A stretch of 64,000 bases of DNA from JAPLST01 sp964397565 (GTDB lineage Bacteria; Auribacterota; UBA3054; JAPLST01). Below, piece by piece: positions 33,109 through 41,765 of the stretch. The first letter of the stretch is position 1; each line of letters opens with the position of its first letter. The notes below the pieces were generated by a model. It ran no database searches. It worked only from the letters and a program-made list of their open reading frames with translations, and was not told the origin of the DNA. The stretch lies in the NCBI GenBank assembly GCA_964397565.1, contig CAYNJC010000003.1:62001-126000 (forward strand). Reading direction: 5' to 3'. The position numbers were made by a program, and so were the translations under genes.

Positions 33109-34290
33109 ATGGGAGAGTTTCTCGAGTTCGACAACGTCAGCAAATCCTTCGGCACGGTGCGCGCGGTGGACACCGTGTCGTTGCGCATCAAGCGCGGCGA
33201 ATTCTTTTCGCTGCTGGGACCGAGCGGCTGCGGCAAAACCACCTTGCTGCGCATGCTGGGCGGCTTTGAGAAACCGGACTGCGGGCGGATTTATCTGGAT
33301 GGCACCGACATCACTGACCTGCCGCCCAATCGCCGCCAAGTCAATACCATTTTCCAAAACTATGCGCTCTTTCCGCATTTGAGCGTGTGGGAAAATATCG
33401 CCTTCGGCTTGCGCGTCGCCAGGCGCCCGCGCCACCAGATTCAGGATGAGGTCGCGCGCATGCTCACGCTGATTCGCATGGAAGAGCATGCCCATAAGCG
33501 CCCGCATCACATCAGCGGCGGGCAAAAGCAGCGCGTGGCGATTGCGCGCGCGCTGATCAACAAGCCCAGTGTGCTGCTGTTGGATGAACCGCTGGCCGCG
33601 CTCGATCTGAAGCTGCGCCAGCACATGCTGCTCGAACTCGACATCATTCACGATCAAGTCGGCATCACGTTTCTGTACGTGACGCATGACCAGGGTGAGG
33701 CGATGAGTTTGAGCGACCGCATCGCCGTGATGCACAACGGCAAGGTCGAGCAACTCGGCACGCCGGGCGAAATCTACGAGGCGCCGCGCAGCAGTTTTGT
33801 GGCCGCCTTCATCGGCGACACCAACTTTTTCGAAGGCACCGTGCGCGAGATTGTCAATCAAGAGTACAGCCGGCTGGCGATTGACGGCTTTCCGGATGTG
33901 GTCGTCTTCAACGACAAAAACATGCGCTGCGGTGACGCGGTCTACTTCAGTGTGCGCCCCGAAAAATTCCGGATCTCGCGCGAACGGCGCGCGCTGGATG
34001 ACAAGCACAATGTCATCGCCGCCACGGTCGAGGACATTATCTACCTCGGTTCGCACACGAAGTACTGGGTGCGCGCCGGCGCGTATCGCCTGGCAATCAG
34101 CCGCCAGCACGTCCGTTTCCTGCTGGACGAGCAGCCCATTCGTTGGAACGATGCTGTCTGGATTTGGTGGCATGCCGATGACGGGTATATGCTCGAGCGC
34201 TACAGTGAAGCAGATGAGCATTTGATGCAAGTGCCGCCCGCGGCCGTTGGCGAGAACAGCAATGGCACCACCCATGGCGATGCACACTGA
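33109..34290 (+). CDS. potA: Spermidine/putrescine ABC transporter ATP-binding protein
   Basis: A 393-residue ATPase that energises polyamine uptake. The ATG at 33109 follows GGAG. Visible: Walker A 'GPSGCGKTTLL' (about 37-47), Q-loop 'IFQNYALFPHLSVWEN', signature 'HISGGQKQRVAIARAL', Walker B 'VLLLDEPLAALD', and H-loop 'LYVTHDQGEA'. The C-terminal third ('GDTNFFEGTVREI' to the end) is the TOBE-type regulatory domain of PotA/MalK-like subunits. It heads a four-gene operon, potA-potB-potC-potD, with each later gene overlapping the one before. Confidence 0.96.
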   Translation: MGEFLEFDNVSKSFGTVRAVDTVSLRIKRGEFFSLLGPSGCGKTTLLRMLGGFEKPDCGRIYLDGTDITDLPPNRRQVNTIFQNYALFPHLSVWENIAFGLRVARRPRHQIQDEVARMLTLIRMEEHAHKRPHHISGGQKQRVAIARALINKPSVLLLDEPLAALDLKLRQHMLLELDIIHDQVGITFLYVTHDQGEAMSLSDRIAVMHNGKVEQLGTPGEIYEAPRSSFVAAFIGDTNFFEGTVREIVNQEYSRLAIDGFPDVVVFNDKNMRCGDAVYFSVRPEKFRISRERRALDDKHNVIAATVEDIIYLGSHTKYWVRAGAYRLAISRQHVRFLLDEQPIRWNDAVWIWWHADDGYMLERYSEADEHLMQVPPAAVGENSNGTTHGDAH

Positions 34291-35224
34291 ACCAGACCAA
34301 AACCGGCTTTCACCAGGGCGTCCTGCAACGCGTTCCCCCGACGGGCGCAGCACACCGGCCCGCACCACCAACGCGGAAGTGCTGGTCACCGCCCCCTCGA
34401 TGCTGTGGCTGTTGCTGCTGTTTTGCGTGCCGACCGTGATTGTCTTCGCCATCACCTTCAAGCCGGCCGATATGTTCGGCGGGATCGGCCCGGGCTGGAC
34501 CTTGCAGACCTTGCGCAGCTTGTTCAACCCGAATTACCCGGCCATCATCTGGCGCACCATCTGGATCAGCTTTGTCGCCACCGCCATTTGCCTGGCGCTG
34601 TCCGTGCCGATGGCCTATTACCTCGCGCGCGTCGCGCCACGCTGGCGCCAGGTGTTGCTGCTGCTGACGATTGTGCCGTTCTGGACCAGCTTCCTGATCC
34701 GCATCTTCGCCTGGAAAGCCTTGCTGCATCCGGAGGGATTTCTCAAACAGGCACTGGTGTTCCTGCATCTGGTGCGGCCGGACGCGTCGCTCTTGTACAA
34801 TGCCGAAGCGGTCCTGTTGGTGAGCGTCTACACCTATCTCCCGTTTGCGATATTGCCGATCTACGCCGCCGCCGAGAAATTTGATTTTGGCCTGATGGAA
34901 GCCGCGCTCGATCTCGGCGCGACGCGCGTGAAGGCGTTTTTCAATGTGTTTCTGCCCGGCATTCAGCGCGGCCTGCTGAACGCGTTCTTGATGGTGTTCA
35001 TCCCGTCGCTGGGCTCGTATGTGATTCCGGATGTGGTCGGCGGGCCGAACGCCGAAATGATTGGCAACAAAATAGCCCAGCGCGTCTTTGTCGACCGCAA
35101 TCTGCCGCACGCCAGCGGCCTGGCGGCACTCCTGACCGTGGCGGTCCTGCTGCCGATGCTGCTCCTGATCATCCACCAAACGCGCGCAGAAAAGCAACCG
35201 CCCACCATGCAGGAGGTCGCATGA
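34262..35224 (+). CDS. potB: Spermidine/putrescine ABC transporter permease PotB
   Basis: A 320-residue inner-membrane permease with six helices; the first is 'SMLWLLLLFCVPTVIVFAITF'. The EAA loop 'EAALDLGATRVKAFFNVFLPGIQRGL' contacts PotA. 'VPFWTSFLIRIFAWKALL' and 'PYLPFAILPIYAAAEK'-like 'TYLPFAILPIYAAAEK' are typical of PotB. The start is uncertain: ATGs at 34262, 34274 and 34280 all overlap the end of potA; 34262 has the best upstream purine run. The extra N-terminal 45 residues before the first helix are basic and Pro-rich. It overlaps potC by four bases. Confidence 0.94.
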   Translation: MAPPMAMHTEPDQNRLSPGRPATRSPDGRSTPARTTNAEVLVTAPSMLWLLLLFCVPTVIVFAITFKPADMFGGIGPGWTLQTLRSLFNPNYPAIIWRTIWISFVATAICLALSVPMAYYLARVAPRWRQVLLLLTIVPFWTSFLIRIFAWKALLHPEGFLKQALVFLHLVRPDASLLYNAEAVLLVSVYTYLPFAILPIYAAAEKFDFGLMEAALDLGATRVKAFFNVFLPGIQRGLLNAFLMVFIPSLGSYVIPDVVGGPNAEMIGNKIAQRVFVDRNLPHASGLAALLTVAVLLPMLLLIIHQTRAEKQPPTMQEVA

Positions 35225-35994
35225 AGCACAGCCGCCTGCCGCTGCTGACCACGCTGCTGGTCCTGGCCTTTTTCTACTTGCCGATTGTGGTCCTGATTGT
35301 CAATTCGTTCAACGCCGCGCGCTTTGGCGGCACGTGGAGCGGCTTCAGTCTCAAGTGGTATGCCAAATTGTTTGCCGCGCGCGACATCTGGCACGCCTTC
35401 CATAATACCATGCTCATCGCGGTCAGCGCCACGGCAGTCGCGACCGTGATTGGCACCTGCGCCGCGTTCGCCTTGCACCGCTATCATGGCAAACTCCAAA
35501 AGCTGCATTATGCCTTGATTTACACGCCGCTGGTCGTGCCCGAAATTCTGATGGGCATGAGCCTGCTGCTGTTCTTTGTCGCGCTGCGGATGCAACTCGG
35601 CCTGTTCACCATTTTCTTGGCGCATGTCACCTTCTGCATCAGCTATGTGACGATGGTCGTCCTGGCGCGCCTGCAGGATTTTGATTTTGCGATTGTCGAG
35701 GCCGCCATGGACCTCGGCGCCAATTGGTGGACCACGCTCTGGCGCGTGCTCGTGCCCTTGCTGGCGCCCGGCATCGCCGCCGGCGCGCTGCTCGCCTTCA
35801 CCCTCTCAATTGACGACTTCGTTATCTCGTTCTTTGTCGCCGGGCCGGGCAGCACCACCCTGCCGATCCGCATCTACAGCATGATCAAATTCGGCGCGAC
35901 CCCGCTGATCAATGCGCTCTCCGCCCTGCTGCTGGTCGCCACGTTCCTGATCGTCTGGTTCACCCAACACTTGCTGCACAAGGAGAAAATATGA
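35221..35994 (+). CDS. potC: Spermidine/putrescine ABC transporter permease PotC
   Basis: A 257-residue permease with six helices, starting 'LPLLTTLLVLAFFYLPIVVLIVNSFN'. 'FSLKWYAKLFAARDIWHAFHNTMLIAVSAT' is the usual PotC N-terminal loop and the EAA loop is 'EAAMDLGANWWTTLWRVLVPLLAPGI'. 'AFTLSIDDFVISFFVAGPGSTTLPIRIYSMIKFGATPLINA' is strongly conserved in PotC. Start and stop overlap potB and potD by four bases each, consistent with stoichiometric co-translation of the transporter subunits. Confidence 0.96.
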   Translation: MKHSRLPLLTTLLVLAFFYLPIVVLIVNSFNAARFGGTWSGFSLKWYAKLFAARDIWHAFHNTMLIAVSATAVATVIGTCAAFALHRYHGKLQKLHYALIYTPLVVPEILMGMSLLLFFVALRMQLGLFTIFLAHVTFCISYVTMVVLARLQDFDFAIVEAAMDLGANWWTTLWRVLVPLLAPGIAAGALLAFTLSIDDFVISFFVAGPGSTTLPIRIYSMIKFGATPLINALSALLLVATFLIVWFTQHLLHKEKI

Positions 35995-37031
35995 CCGCCT
36001 TCCGCATCTCGGCCGCCGTGTGCGTGATCGTCGCTGCGCTCGCCCTGGCCGCCTGCCACAAGGCCACACCGGTGCTGCACATCTTCAACTGGGCCGATTA
36101 CCTCAAACCAGAACTGGTCCAGCGTTTCGAGCAAGAGCACAACTGCACCGTCGTGATTGACACCTTCGACTCGAACGAGAGCATGTACAACAAACTCAAG
36201 GCCGGCGCCACCGGCTATGACGTCATTTTCCCGAGCAGCTATTTTGTCGATATGATGATCAAGCAAAACATGCTCTTGCCGCTCGACCACGCGCAACTGC
36301 CCAATCTTGTGCACCTTGACCCGGCCTATATGCGCTTTGCGACCGACCCCGCCATGCGGTACAGCGTGCCGTATATGATGAGCAGCACCGGCATCGCCTA
36401 TCGCAAAGACAAGGTTTCCAACTTCGTGCCGTCCTGGAGCATGTTTGACCGCGCCGACTTGAAGGGCCGCACAACCCTGATGAATGATTATCGCGAGACG
36501 ATCGGCGCGGCCTTGAAGTTTCTCGGCTTCAGCGCCAACACGACCAACGCGGCCGAATTGGCCAAGGCCGGCGAGGTGGTTATCCGCTGGAAAAAGCTGA
36601 TCGCCAAATTTGAAAACGAGCAATACAAGAACGGCATTGCCGCCGGCGAATTTCTGCTGGTGCACGGCTACAACGGCGACTTGCTGCAAGTTGCGGCGGA
36701 AGATGAAAACGTGGTGTTCGAACTGCCGGCCGAGGGCGCCCTGGTCGCGCTAGACCATCTGGCGATTCTGAAAACCGCACAACAGGTCGCGCTGGCGCAC
36801 CAATTCATCAACTTCATTCATGACCCCAACGTCGCGGCCGAAAACATCGAGTTTGTCTTGTTCCTGTGTCCCAACAAGGATGCCTATCAATACTTGAGCG
36901 CGGCGACGCGCACCAATGCAGTGATTTTCCCGCCCGCGGCCGTGCTCGACAAATGCGAATCACAGCGCGATCTCGGCCCGGCCACCGCCATGTATCTGAA
37001 ACTGTGGGACGAGATTAAGGCGGCGGACTAG
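35991..37031 (+). CDS. potD: Spermidine/putrescine-binding lipoprotein PotD
   Basis: A 346-residue periplasmic binding protein. The signal peptide ends in the lipobox LAAC (about residue 21), so it is membrane-tethered, unlike the free PotD of enterics. The family opening 'VLHIFNWADYLKPELVQRFEQEHNCTVVIDTFDSNESMYNKLKAG' is clear, with 'YDVIFPSSYFVDMMIKQNML' and 'VPYMMSSTGIAYRKDKV' forming the polyamine pocket; Trp and Asp residues of the pocket are visible. Last gene of the potABCD operon. Confidence 0.96.
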   Translation: MTAFRISAAVCVIVAALALAACHKATPVLHIFNWADYLKPELVQRFEQEHNCTVVIDTFDSNESMYNKLKAGATGYDVIFPSSYFVDMMIKQNMLLPLDHAQLPNLVHLDPAYMRFATDPAMRYSVPYMMSSTGIAYRKDKVSNFVPSWSMFDRADLKGRTTLMNDYRETIGAALKFLGFSANTTNAAELAKAGEVVIRWKKLIAKFENEQYKNGIAAGEFLLVHGYNGDLLQVAAEDENVVFELPAEGALVALDHLAILKTAQQVALAHQFINFIHDPNVAAENIEFVLFLCPNKDAYQYLSAATRTNAVIFPPAAVLDKCESQRDLGPATAMYLKLWDEIKAAD

Positions 37032-37065
37032 ATGGGTTCATGGTTCAGGGCTGCAATTGAGCAAA

Positions 37066-37104
37066 GAACGATGAACGATGAACGATGAACGACGAGCGAT
37101 GAAC
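37066..37104. repeat. Octamer microsatellite (AACGATGA)
   Basis: Four to five tandem AACGATGA units with an interruption (GACGAGCG) lie between potD and the CAAX-type protease gene. Confidence 0.8.
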
Positions 37105-37127
37105 TTAACACACAACTCCCTTCGACC

Positions 37128-37970
37128 ATGCATGTATCATTCAATCAGGGCTTGACCTACACTCCGCCGGCGCAGCGCGAAATCATGCCGTTTGGCACGC
37201 TGCTGGGCTATGCCAAGGAACACTGGGTGCCGTACGCCTGCCACATGGTCTGCATCGGCATGCTGGCCAAAGTGCTCGGGCCGTTTTACGCCTATCCCAT
37301 TGCCGTGATCAGCACGGCCATCGCGCTGCTGTATTTCGGCGCCAAAGGCAAGTATCCCGAACTGAGCCCACGCGGCACCACGGCGATAGATTGGCTCCTG
37401 GCCGTGGCCGTGGGCGTGGTCGGGATCATCTTGTGGATTGCGCCGTATCACTATTTCCGTGAGATCATGTTTGCGCGCATCCCGGTGCTGGGCAATACCA
37501 ACATCTATCTTTCGTTCACCTACGGGGCGGATATCGCCGAGGATGCCTGGCGGCGCGTGGCCGGTGGCTTGATCATGCTGCCGACCGCACTGCCGACCTC
37601 GACCTACAACGTGCCCGAACTGAGCGGTCTGTGGAAGAACGTCTTTATCGCCATGCGCATGTGCGGCGCAGTGCTGACCGTGCCGTTTTTCGAGGAGTTG
37701 TTCACGCGTTCAATGGTGATTCGCTTTGTCGAGGATGAGTATTACAAGCGCGTGCCGATTGGCTGGTTTACCAAGCGTAGCGCGCTGATCGCCCTGGGCA
37801 TTTTTGTGTTCTCGCATCCGTGGTGGCTCGTGGCCGTCATCTGGGGCGCCCTGATTATGTGGCTGTTGTACTCGACGCGCAACCTGCTGGTATGCGTCGC
37901 GGCGCATGCCATTTCCAATCTGCTGCTGGCGTTGTATATTCTACAGACCGGCCATTATTATTTGTGGTGA
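37128..37970 (+). CDS. CPBP/CAAX prenyl protease-related membrane protease (PEP-CTERM-associated type)
   Basis: A 280-residue membrane protein with about seven helices. CPBP-family catalytic motifs are present: Glu189-Glu190 with Arg194 in 'VPFFEELFTRSMVIRF', His230 in 'FVFSHPWWL', and His260 with Asn264 in 'VAAHAISNLLLA'. Overall length, the N-terminal 'VPYACHMVCIGML' helix and the 'FEELFTRS' form resemble the TIGR03008 CAAX-protease-related family found in PEP-CTERM/exosortase-bearing genomes. That agrees with the PEP-CTERM-like tail of the subtilase at 4083-7871. No exosortase gene lies in this window. A second ATG at 37185 is possible. Upstream is a microsatellite rather than an obvious promoter. 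Confidence 0.82.
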   Translation: MHVSFNQGLTYTPPAQREIMPFGTLLGYAKEHWVPYACHMVCIGMLAKVLGPFYAYPIAVISTAIALLYFGAKGKYPELSPRGTTAIDWLLAVAVGVVGIILWIAPYHYFREIMFARIPVLGNTNIYLSFTYGADIAEDAWRRVAGGLIMLPTALPTSTYNVPELSGLWKNVFIAMRMCGAVLTVPFFEELFTRSMVIRFVEDEYYKRVPIGWFTKRSALIALGIFVFSHPWWLVAVIWGALIMWLLYSTRNLLVCVAAHAISNLLLALYILQTGHYYLW

Positions 37971-37991
37971 GCGCGCTGCGGCACACAGCCA

Positions 37992-38098
37992 TGAATAAGG
38001 AGTAACGGAGTAAAAGAGCGGCCACAGTCAACATTTTTTGTCGTCTGCAACCAACAAAAAATGCGGTCTGCTCCGTGACTCTTTTACTCTTTGTTAAC
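37992..38098. mobile_element. Fold-back repeat element E1
   Basis: Imperfect inverse repeats AAGGAGTAACGGAGTAAAAG at the left and CTCCGTGACTCTTTTACTCT at the right enclose CATTTTTTGTCGTCTGCAAC and its partial complement. A longer relative, E2, lies at 40129-40393. No coding capacity. Confidence 0.65.
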
Positions 38099-38124
38099 TT
38101 GCATCGCTGCCCGCCGCATTCTCG

Positions 38125-38153
38125 TTGACGTGCGGACAGCCTTCTGCTACACT
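38125..38153 (+). promoter_or_regulatory. Promoter of the Imm5-like gene
   Basis: TTGACG, a 17-base spacer ending in TGC, then TACACT. Extended -10; predicted start near 38160, 70 bases before the ATG at 38230. Confidence 0.65.
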
Positions 38154-38229
38154 TTCCGCTGGCTAGGCGTCGCGACGCGCCCCGTGCCAACGAAGACCGA
38201 TCCAAGCCCAATCAACCCAACTAATCGCC

Positions 38230-38721
38230 ATGAGTAAAACCAAAGTTAGCACCAAAGTCCGCGTTGCACTGAAATGCAAGCCTGGTATTACTGCCACATC
38301 TGATTATACCGATAGACTTGCGCCCTTTGACCAGAAGACGCTTGCACTGTGGGCGGCTGATTGCGCCGAGCATGTGCTCCCACACTTCGATGCCCTTCAC
38401 CCGGCAGACGACAGGCCGAGACGCGCGATTGAGGCCGCCCGGGCGTGGGCTTGTGGCGAGATGACGATGATGATGGCCCGGGCAGCGGCCGTGCAGACCC
38501 ATGCGGCAGCACGCGCGTCTGACCATCCCGCCGCGGTTGCCGCAGCGCGCGCCGCCGGGCACGCCGCCGCAACAGCACACAGTATCAGGCATGCGCGCGG
38601 TGCAGCAGCTTATGCCATTGTAGCTGCGATGGCTGCCACCACGGCTGATGAGCAGCAGTCCGCCGCTACTGCCGAGAGGGAGTGGCAGATTGCCCAACTA
38701 CCCCATAACCGCCACGCCTAA
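38230..38721 (+). CDS. Putative immunity protein (Imm5-like family)
   Basis: A 163-residue, very Ala-rich helical protein. 'DQKTLALWAADCAEHVLPHFDALHPADDRPRRAIEAARAWACGEM' followed by alternating 'AAxxxHAAARASDHPAAVAAARAAGHAAATAHSIRHARGAAAYA' is the signature of the Imm5-like group, proteins annotated as putative immunity proteins from polymorphic toxin loci. No toxin gene is adjacent, so it is an orphan here, and the real role may differ from toxin immunity. It has its own promoter (38125-38153) just downstream of the fold-back element E1. No ribosome-binding site is obvious ahead of the ATG at 38230. Confidence 0.8.
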   Translation: MSKTKVSTKVRVALKCKPGITATSDYTDRLAPFDQKTLALWAADCAEHVLPHFDALHPADDRPRRAIEAARAWACGEMTMMMARAAAVQTHAAARASDHPAAVAAARAAGHAAATAHSIRHARGAAAYAIVAAMAATTADEQQSAATAEREWQIAQLPHNRHA

Positions 38722-38860
38722 CCACGCGCTGCAGCGAATCCGGCCATCGCGCGCTGGTTGCAAGCGTGCCCGCCTACCGAACACCGCCTACCAAATACTG
38801 AATCAAGGCGCCGCGCGCCGTGGCCCCGGGCAGCGGCGATCTGCGCAAAAAACGCAGTTA
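38722..38860. repeat. Dispersed 'NHALQR' repeat remnant
   Basis: Around 38718-38770 the plus strand could encode NHALQRIRPSRAGCKRA. I recognise this string as a widespread spurious translation of an intergenic repeat in environmental genomes rather than a gene. The rest, up to the promoter at 38861, shows no feature. Confidence 0.4.
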
Positions 38861-38889
38861 TTGACACGCACACGTCGCTGTGGTATCAT
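38861..38889 (+). promoter_or_regulatory. Promoter of the 38956 gene
   Basis: TTGACA, a 17-base spacer ending in TGG, then TATCAT. Predicted start near 38896, 60 bases before the ATG at 38956. Confidence 0.7.
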
Positions 38890-38955
38890 TATAAAGCGGT
38901 GACGAAAACCAACCAGGTCTTCGCCATCACCGCCAACCCAGACCGCGAGGCTGCC

Positions 38956-40098
38956 ATGAACCTTGTTGCAACCATCCTCCGCCGCGAACGCCGATGCATC
39001 ATCTATGTAATCCTGTGCTGCATGATGCTTGCATGGGTGCCAACCACCCTCTTGTCAGACAGCCCGACGGCCGCGGCAACACCGAGCCCGGCGGCGCACC
39101 GTCACAGAAGGCCGGGTGCGCGCGACCTGAACTGGCGCCCCGAGTATGTCGAGGGCGCGGGCGTCATCGCCGCGCATATTGCCGATACCTTCGAGCAGCT
39201 CACGGATTGTAGCGACCATGGCTTGCGGACAGCACCGGCCACCTTCATGCAGGAGTACGCCGGTGACCTCGCGCACTTGTGCGTGCCGGCCGCGCGACTG
39301 GCGCGCTGCCAGCCAGTGCCGGGCGCCGCCCGCTATGAACTCACCGGCCGGACGACCGGCACGAATGCGGTGCAGATCGGTGTCGCCTTCGGCTGCAATC
39401 GCATCGGGCTGATCGAGACCTTGACGTTTGACCGTCCGGTCGTGCTGCCGGGCGGCGCGACCCACGCCGCCGGCGCGGCGCTGCCGATCGAAACCGTCAT
39501 GCGCGCACTGGCCATGCTGCGGCGCAACGGTGATTTTGGCACGGAGGATTTGGTGATCACGCACGCCGCCACCAAAGTCTCGTATGCCAACCAGGACGCG
39601 ACCAAGGCAAAATTTAGTTACATGGTGCGCGGCAGCGCGCCGACGGCCTACACCTCCTTCTCCAGCACCGATCTGACACAGTTCGTGATCACGCCGGAAC
39701 CGCTGTTCGACACCAATGTCGTGGCGCATGCGTTCTATCGCCTGTCCACCGGCGTCGTCACCGGCAATCAGCCGAAATATCTGCATTACTTCATCTCCCT
39801 GAATGCCGCGCATCATCAACACAAGAACGGCTATTTTATGGCCACGCTGCATGACGGCAAGGTTGACTTCATCTACAAAATGGCGATGGGCAACGAGCCG
39901 GGCGACCTGATGTCCGGCGCGCAATACACCGCGCTGCGCACCTGTACCAGGACCAATCAGCCCATGCGCGGCCTTTGCTTTGGCAGGTATATTTTTGGGA
40001 TCGGCACGGAGATGCACACCGTCAGCAATGTGCCGCTCTTTGGCCGGATGACCAAGGGCAGCAGCTCGATGACCAGGGTGAAACTGAAACCAAAATGA
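38956..40098 (+). CDS. Secreted or membrane-anchored protein of unknown function
   Basis: A 380-residue protein from the ATG at 38956 (after GCGAGG). A basic start (ILRRERR) and one hydrophobic segment (CIIYVILCCMMLAWVPTTLL) give a signal anchor. The rest, from 'RDLNWRPEYVEGAGVIAAHIADTFEQL', has no motif that I can name; 'GNQPKYLHYFISLNAAHHQHKNGYFMATLHDGKVDFIYKMAMGNEPGDLM' is a beta-rich segment with clustered His. Paired cysteines ('LAHLCVP', 'LARCQPV', 'GCNRIG') suggest export. Own promoter at 38861-38889. It is followed by a fold-back repeat, not by another gene of an operon. Confidence 0.6.
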   Translation: MNLVATILRRERRCIIYVILCCMMLAWVPTTLLSDSPTAAATPSPAAHRHRRPGARDLNWRPEYVEGAGVIAAHIADTFEQLTDCSDHGLRTAPATFMQEYAGDLAHLCVPAARLARCQPVPGAARYELTGRTTGTNAVQIGVAFGCNRIGLIETLTFDRPVVLPGGATHAAGAALPIETVMRALAMLRRNGDFGTEDLVITHAATKVSYANQDATKAKFSYMVRGSAPTAYTSFSSTDLTQFVITPEPLFDTNVVAHAFYRLSTGVVTGNQPKYLHYFISLNAAHHQHKNGYFMATLHDGKVDFIYKMAMGNEPGDLMSGAQYTALRTCTRTNQPMRGLCFGRYIFGIGTEMHTVSNVPLFGRMTKGSSSMTRVKLKPK

Positions 40099-40128
40099 CC
40101 GCGCGGCCCGCTGCAGGCAGACATGGAC

Positions 40129-40393
40129 AAGGAGTTAATGAGTAAAGGAGCAGCCGCAATCAGCATTTTCTGTCGTCTGCAATCAGAATGTTGCTCACGG
40201 AGCCACAGGGCTCACAGAGAAGACGCCACATTTGTCAACATGTTTTACTCGGTGTGCTCCGTGCCTCCGTGAGCGCCGCTCTTCTCCAAATTCGTTCGTT
40301 GCGAATGAAGTTTCCGTTCAATCAGCATTTTCTGTCGTCTGCCAACAACAATACATTGCGGTCTGCTCCTTGACTCCTTTACTCTTTGTTAAT
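40129..40393. mobile_element. Fold-back repeat element E2 with nested insertion
   Basis: The ends AAGGAGTTAATGAGTAAAGG and CTCCTTGACTCCTTTACTCT are imperfect inverse complements and match element E1. Inside, the 24-base sequence CAATCAGCATTTTCTGTCGT + CTGC occurs twice (40157-40180 and 40319-40342). It brackets a second inverted-repeat unit (40193-40274) with ends GCTCACGGAGCCACAGG and CCGTGCCTCCGTGAGC. This looks like one small element inserted into another with duplication of its target. Confidence 0.65.
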
Positions 40394-40492
40394 TTCTGCC
40401 GCTGCGACTGCCGTTTCAACGCAAGGGCCCGCAGCGGCGGCTACTGGCAATGCGCCATGCAGGGCCCCGCGCCGAGCACACTGCGCCTTATT

Positions 40493-41599
40493 TTACCCGC
40501 GCCGCCTTTTTGATGCTTTGTTTGCTTCACCCATCGCGTCCGCTGCGATCATGGCATTGAGGACTTTTTCAGGCGTCATCAAGCCTGCTTCGTGATGGAT
40601 GGCTTCCGCAGGTGCGCAGGCTTTCTCGGCCGCCTTCATCAGTTTATGCCGGTCGTTGTTGGGCAGACCAATGTCGGCCAGCGTGGTCGGCAAGCCGACG
40701 TCCTCGCAGAACGCGAGCACCGTTGCCGTTTCCAGCGGTGGCGCGTCCGTGAGTTGAAGCCCCGTCAAAACGCCAAAGGCGACTTTTTCACCATGGTAGA
40801 ACGCATGGGTTTCTTCCAGTGCGGTAAGGCCGTTGTGAATGGCATGGGCTGCCGCCAAGCCGGCACTTTCAAACCCGATGCCGCTCAACAAGATGTTTGC
40901 CTCGATAATGTGGTTCAAGGCCGGAGTGACGATATGCTGCGCTGCGGCGACTTTAGCTGCCGCGCCGTACATCAGCAGGGTGTCATAACAAAGCTTGGCG
41001 AGATGAAGGCCTGCCATGGTGCTGTAGCCGCCACACTCATTCGCCGATTGGGTGCGCTCACAGGATCTGGCTTCGAACCAGGTCGCCAGCGCGTCGCCCA
41101 TCCCCGCAATCAGAAAGCGCGGCGGCGCGGCGGCGATGATACGCGTGTCGACCAGCACCACCTGTGGATTCATCTTTTGATAATGAACGCCATCGAAAAC
41201 GCCCGCGTTCGAGTAGACAACGGCACAGCCGCTGCATGGTGCATCGGTCGAGGCGATGGTGGGCACGATGATGACGGGGATGCCCGCCCGGTCGGCGGCG
41301 ATCTTGGCCGTGTCAATCGTCTTGCCGCCACCCATGCCGACGAGGATGTCCACCTTCTCACGGCGAATAATGCGGGCCAGACGGCTCAATTCTTTTTCAC
41401 TGCACTCGCCTTGGAATGGCTCGATGCGCAGCGCGTTGGCAGTCCAATCCTTCCTGTAACTGGCAAGGATTTTTTTCCTCGCGGTGCGGGATGCCAGTAG
41501 CAACCCCTTCTTGCCCAACAAATTGACCCAATGGGGCAATTGGTCCAGAATCCCCTCGCCCTGGATGTATTTTCCCGGGAAAACCGCTTTCAAGAACAT
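40493..41599 (-). CDS. gldA: Glycerol dehydrogenase
   Basis: A 368-residue NAD-dependent, zinc-containing dehydrogenase converting glycerol to dihydroxyacetone. The ATG at 41599 follows AGGAAGA. Family matches are strong throughout: 'FPGKYIQGEGILDQL', 'GMGGGKTIDTAK' (NAD-binding), 'IIVPTIASTDAPCSGCAVVY', metal-ligand Asp in 'AGMGDALATWFEAR', 'HIVTPALNHIIEANILLSGIGFESAGLAAAHAIHNGLTAL' with the second ligand His, and 'FYHGEKVAFGVL' with the third. The C-terminus ends in a basic 'KASKRRRG'. No dihydroxyacetone kinase is nearby. It lies on the minus strand at the border of the accessory region. Confidence 0.95.
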   Translation of the reverse strand: MFLKAVFPGKYIQGEGILDQLPHWVNLLGKKGLLLASRTARKKILASYRKDWTANALRIEPFQGECSEKELSRLARIIRREKVDILVGMGGGKTIDTAKIAADRAGIPVIIVPTIASTDAPCSGCAVVYSNAGVFDGVHYQKMNPQVVLVDTRIIAAAPPRFLIAGMGDALATWFEARSCERTQSANECGGYSTMAGLHLAKLCYDTLLMYGAAAKVAAAQHIVTPALNHIIEANILLSGIGFESAGLAAAHAIHNGLTALEETHAFYHGEKVAFGVLTGLQLTDAPPLETATVLAFCEDVGLPTTLADIGLPNNDRHKLMKAAEKACAPAEAIHHEAGLMTPEKVLNAMIAADAMGEANKASKRRRG

Positions 41600-41765
41600 A
41601 TCAGTATTCTTCCTATGCATTGGCTATCCATGTTTATTGAGAGATTGCACATTCCAATCGTAATCGTCAGGCGAGCTAGTTCCTGTCATTATCCATACAG
41701 CGTATAAAACTTGGTGCTTGTTATCGTTCCTTGTTGCAGCGGCTCGAGCAGGACCGCAGCCCCGA

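Noticed and set aside
32527..34527. 666-residue minus-strand ORF
   Set aside because: It lies antisense to potA and its composition is that of a GC-rich antisense frame; potA shows complete ABC motifs.
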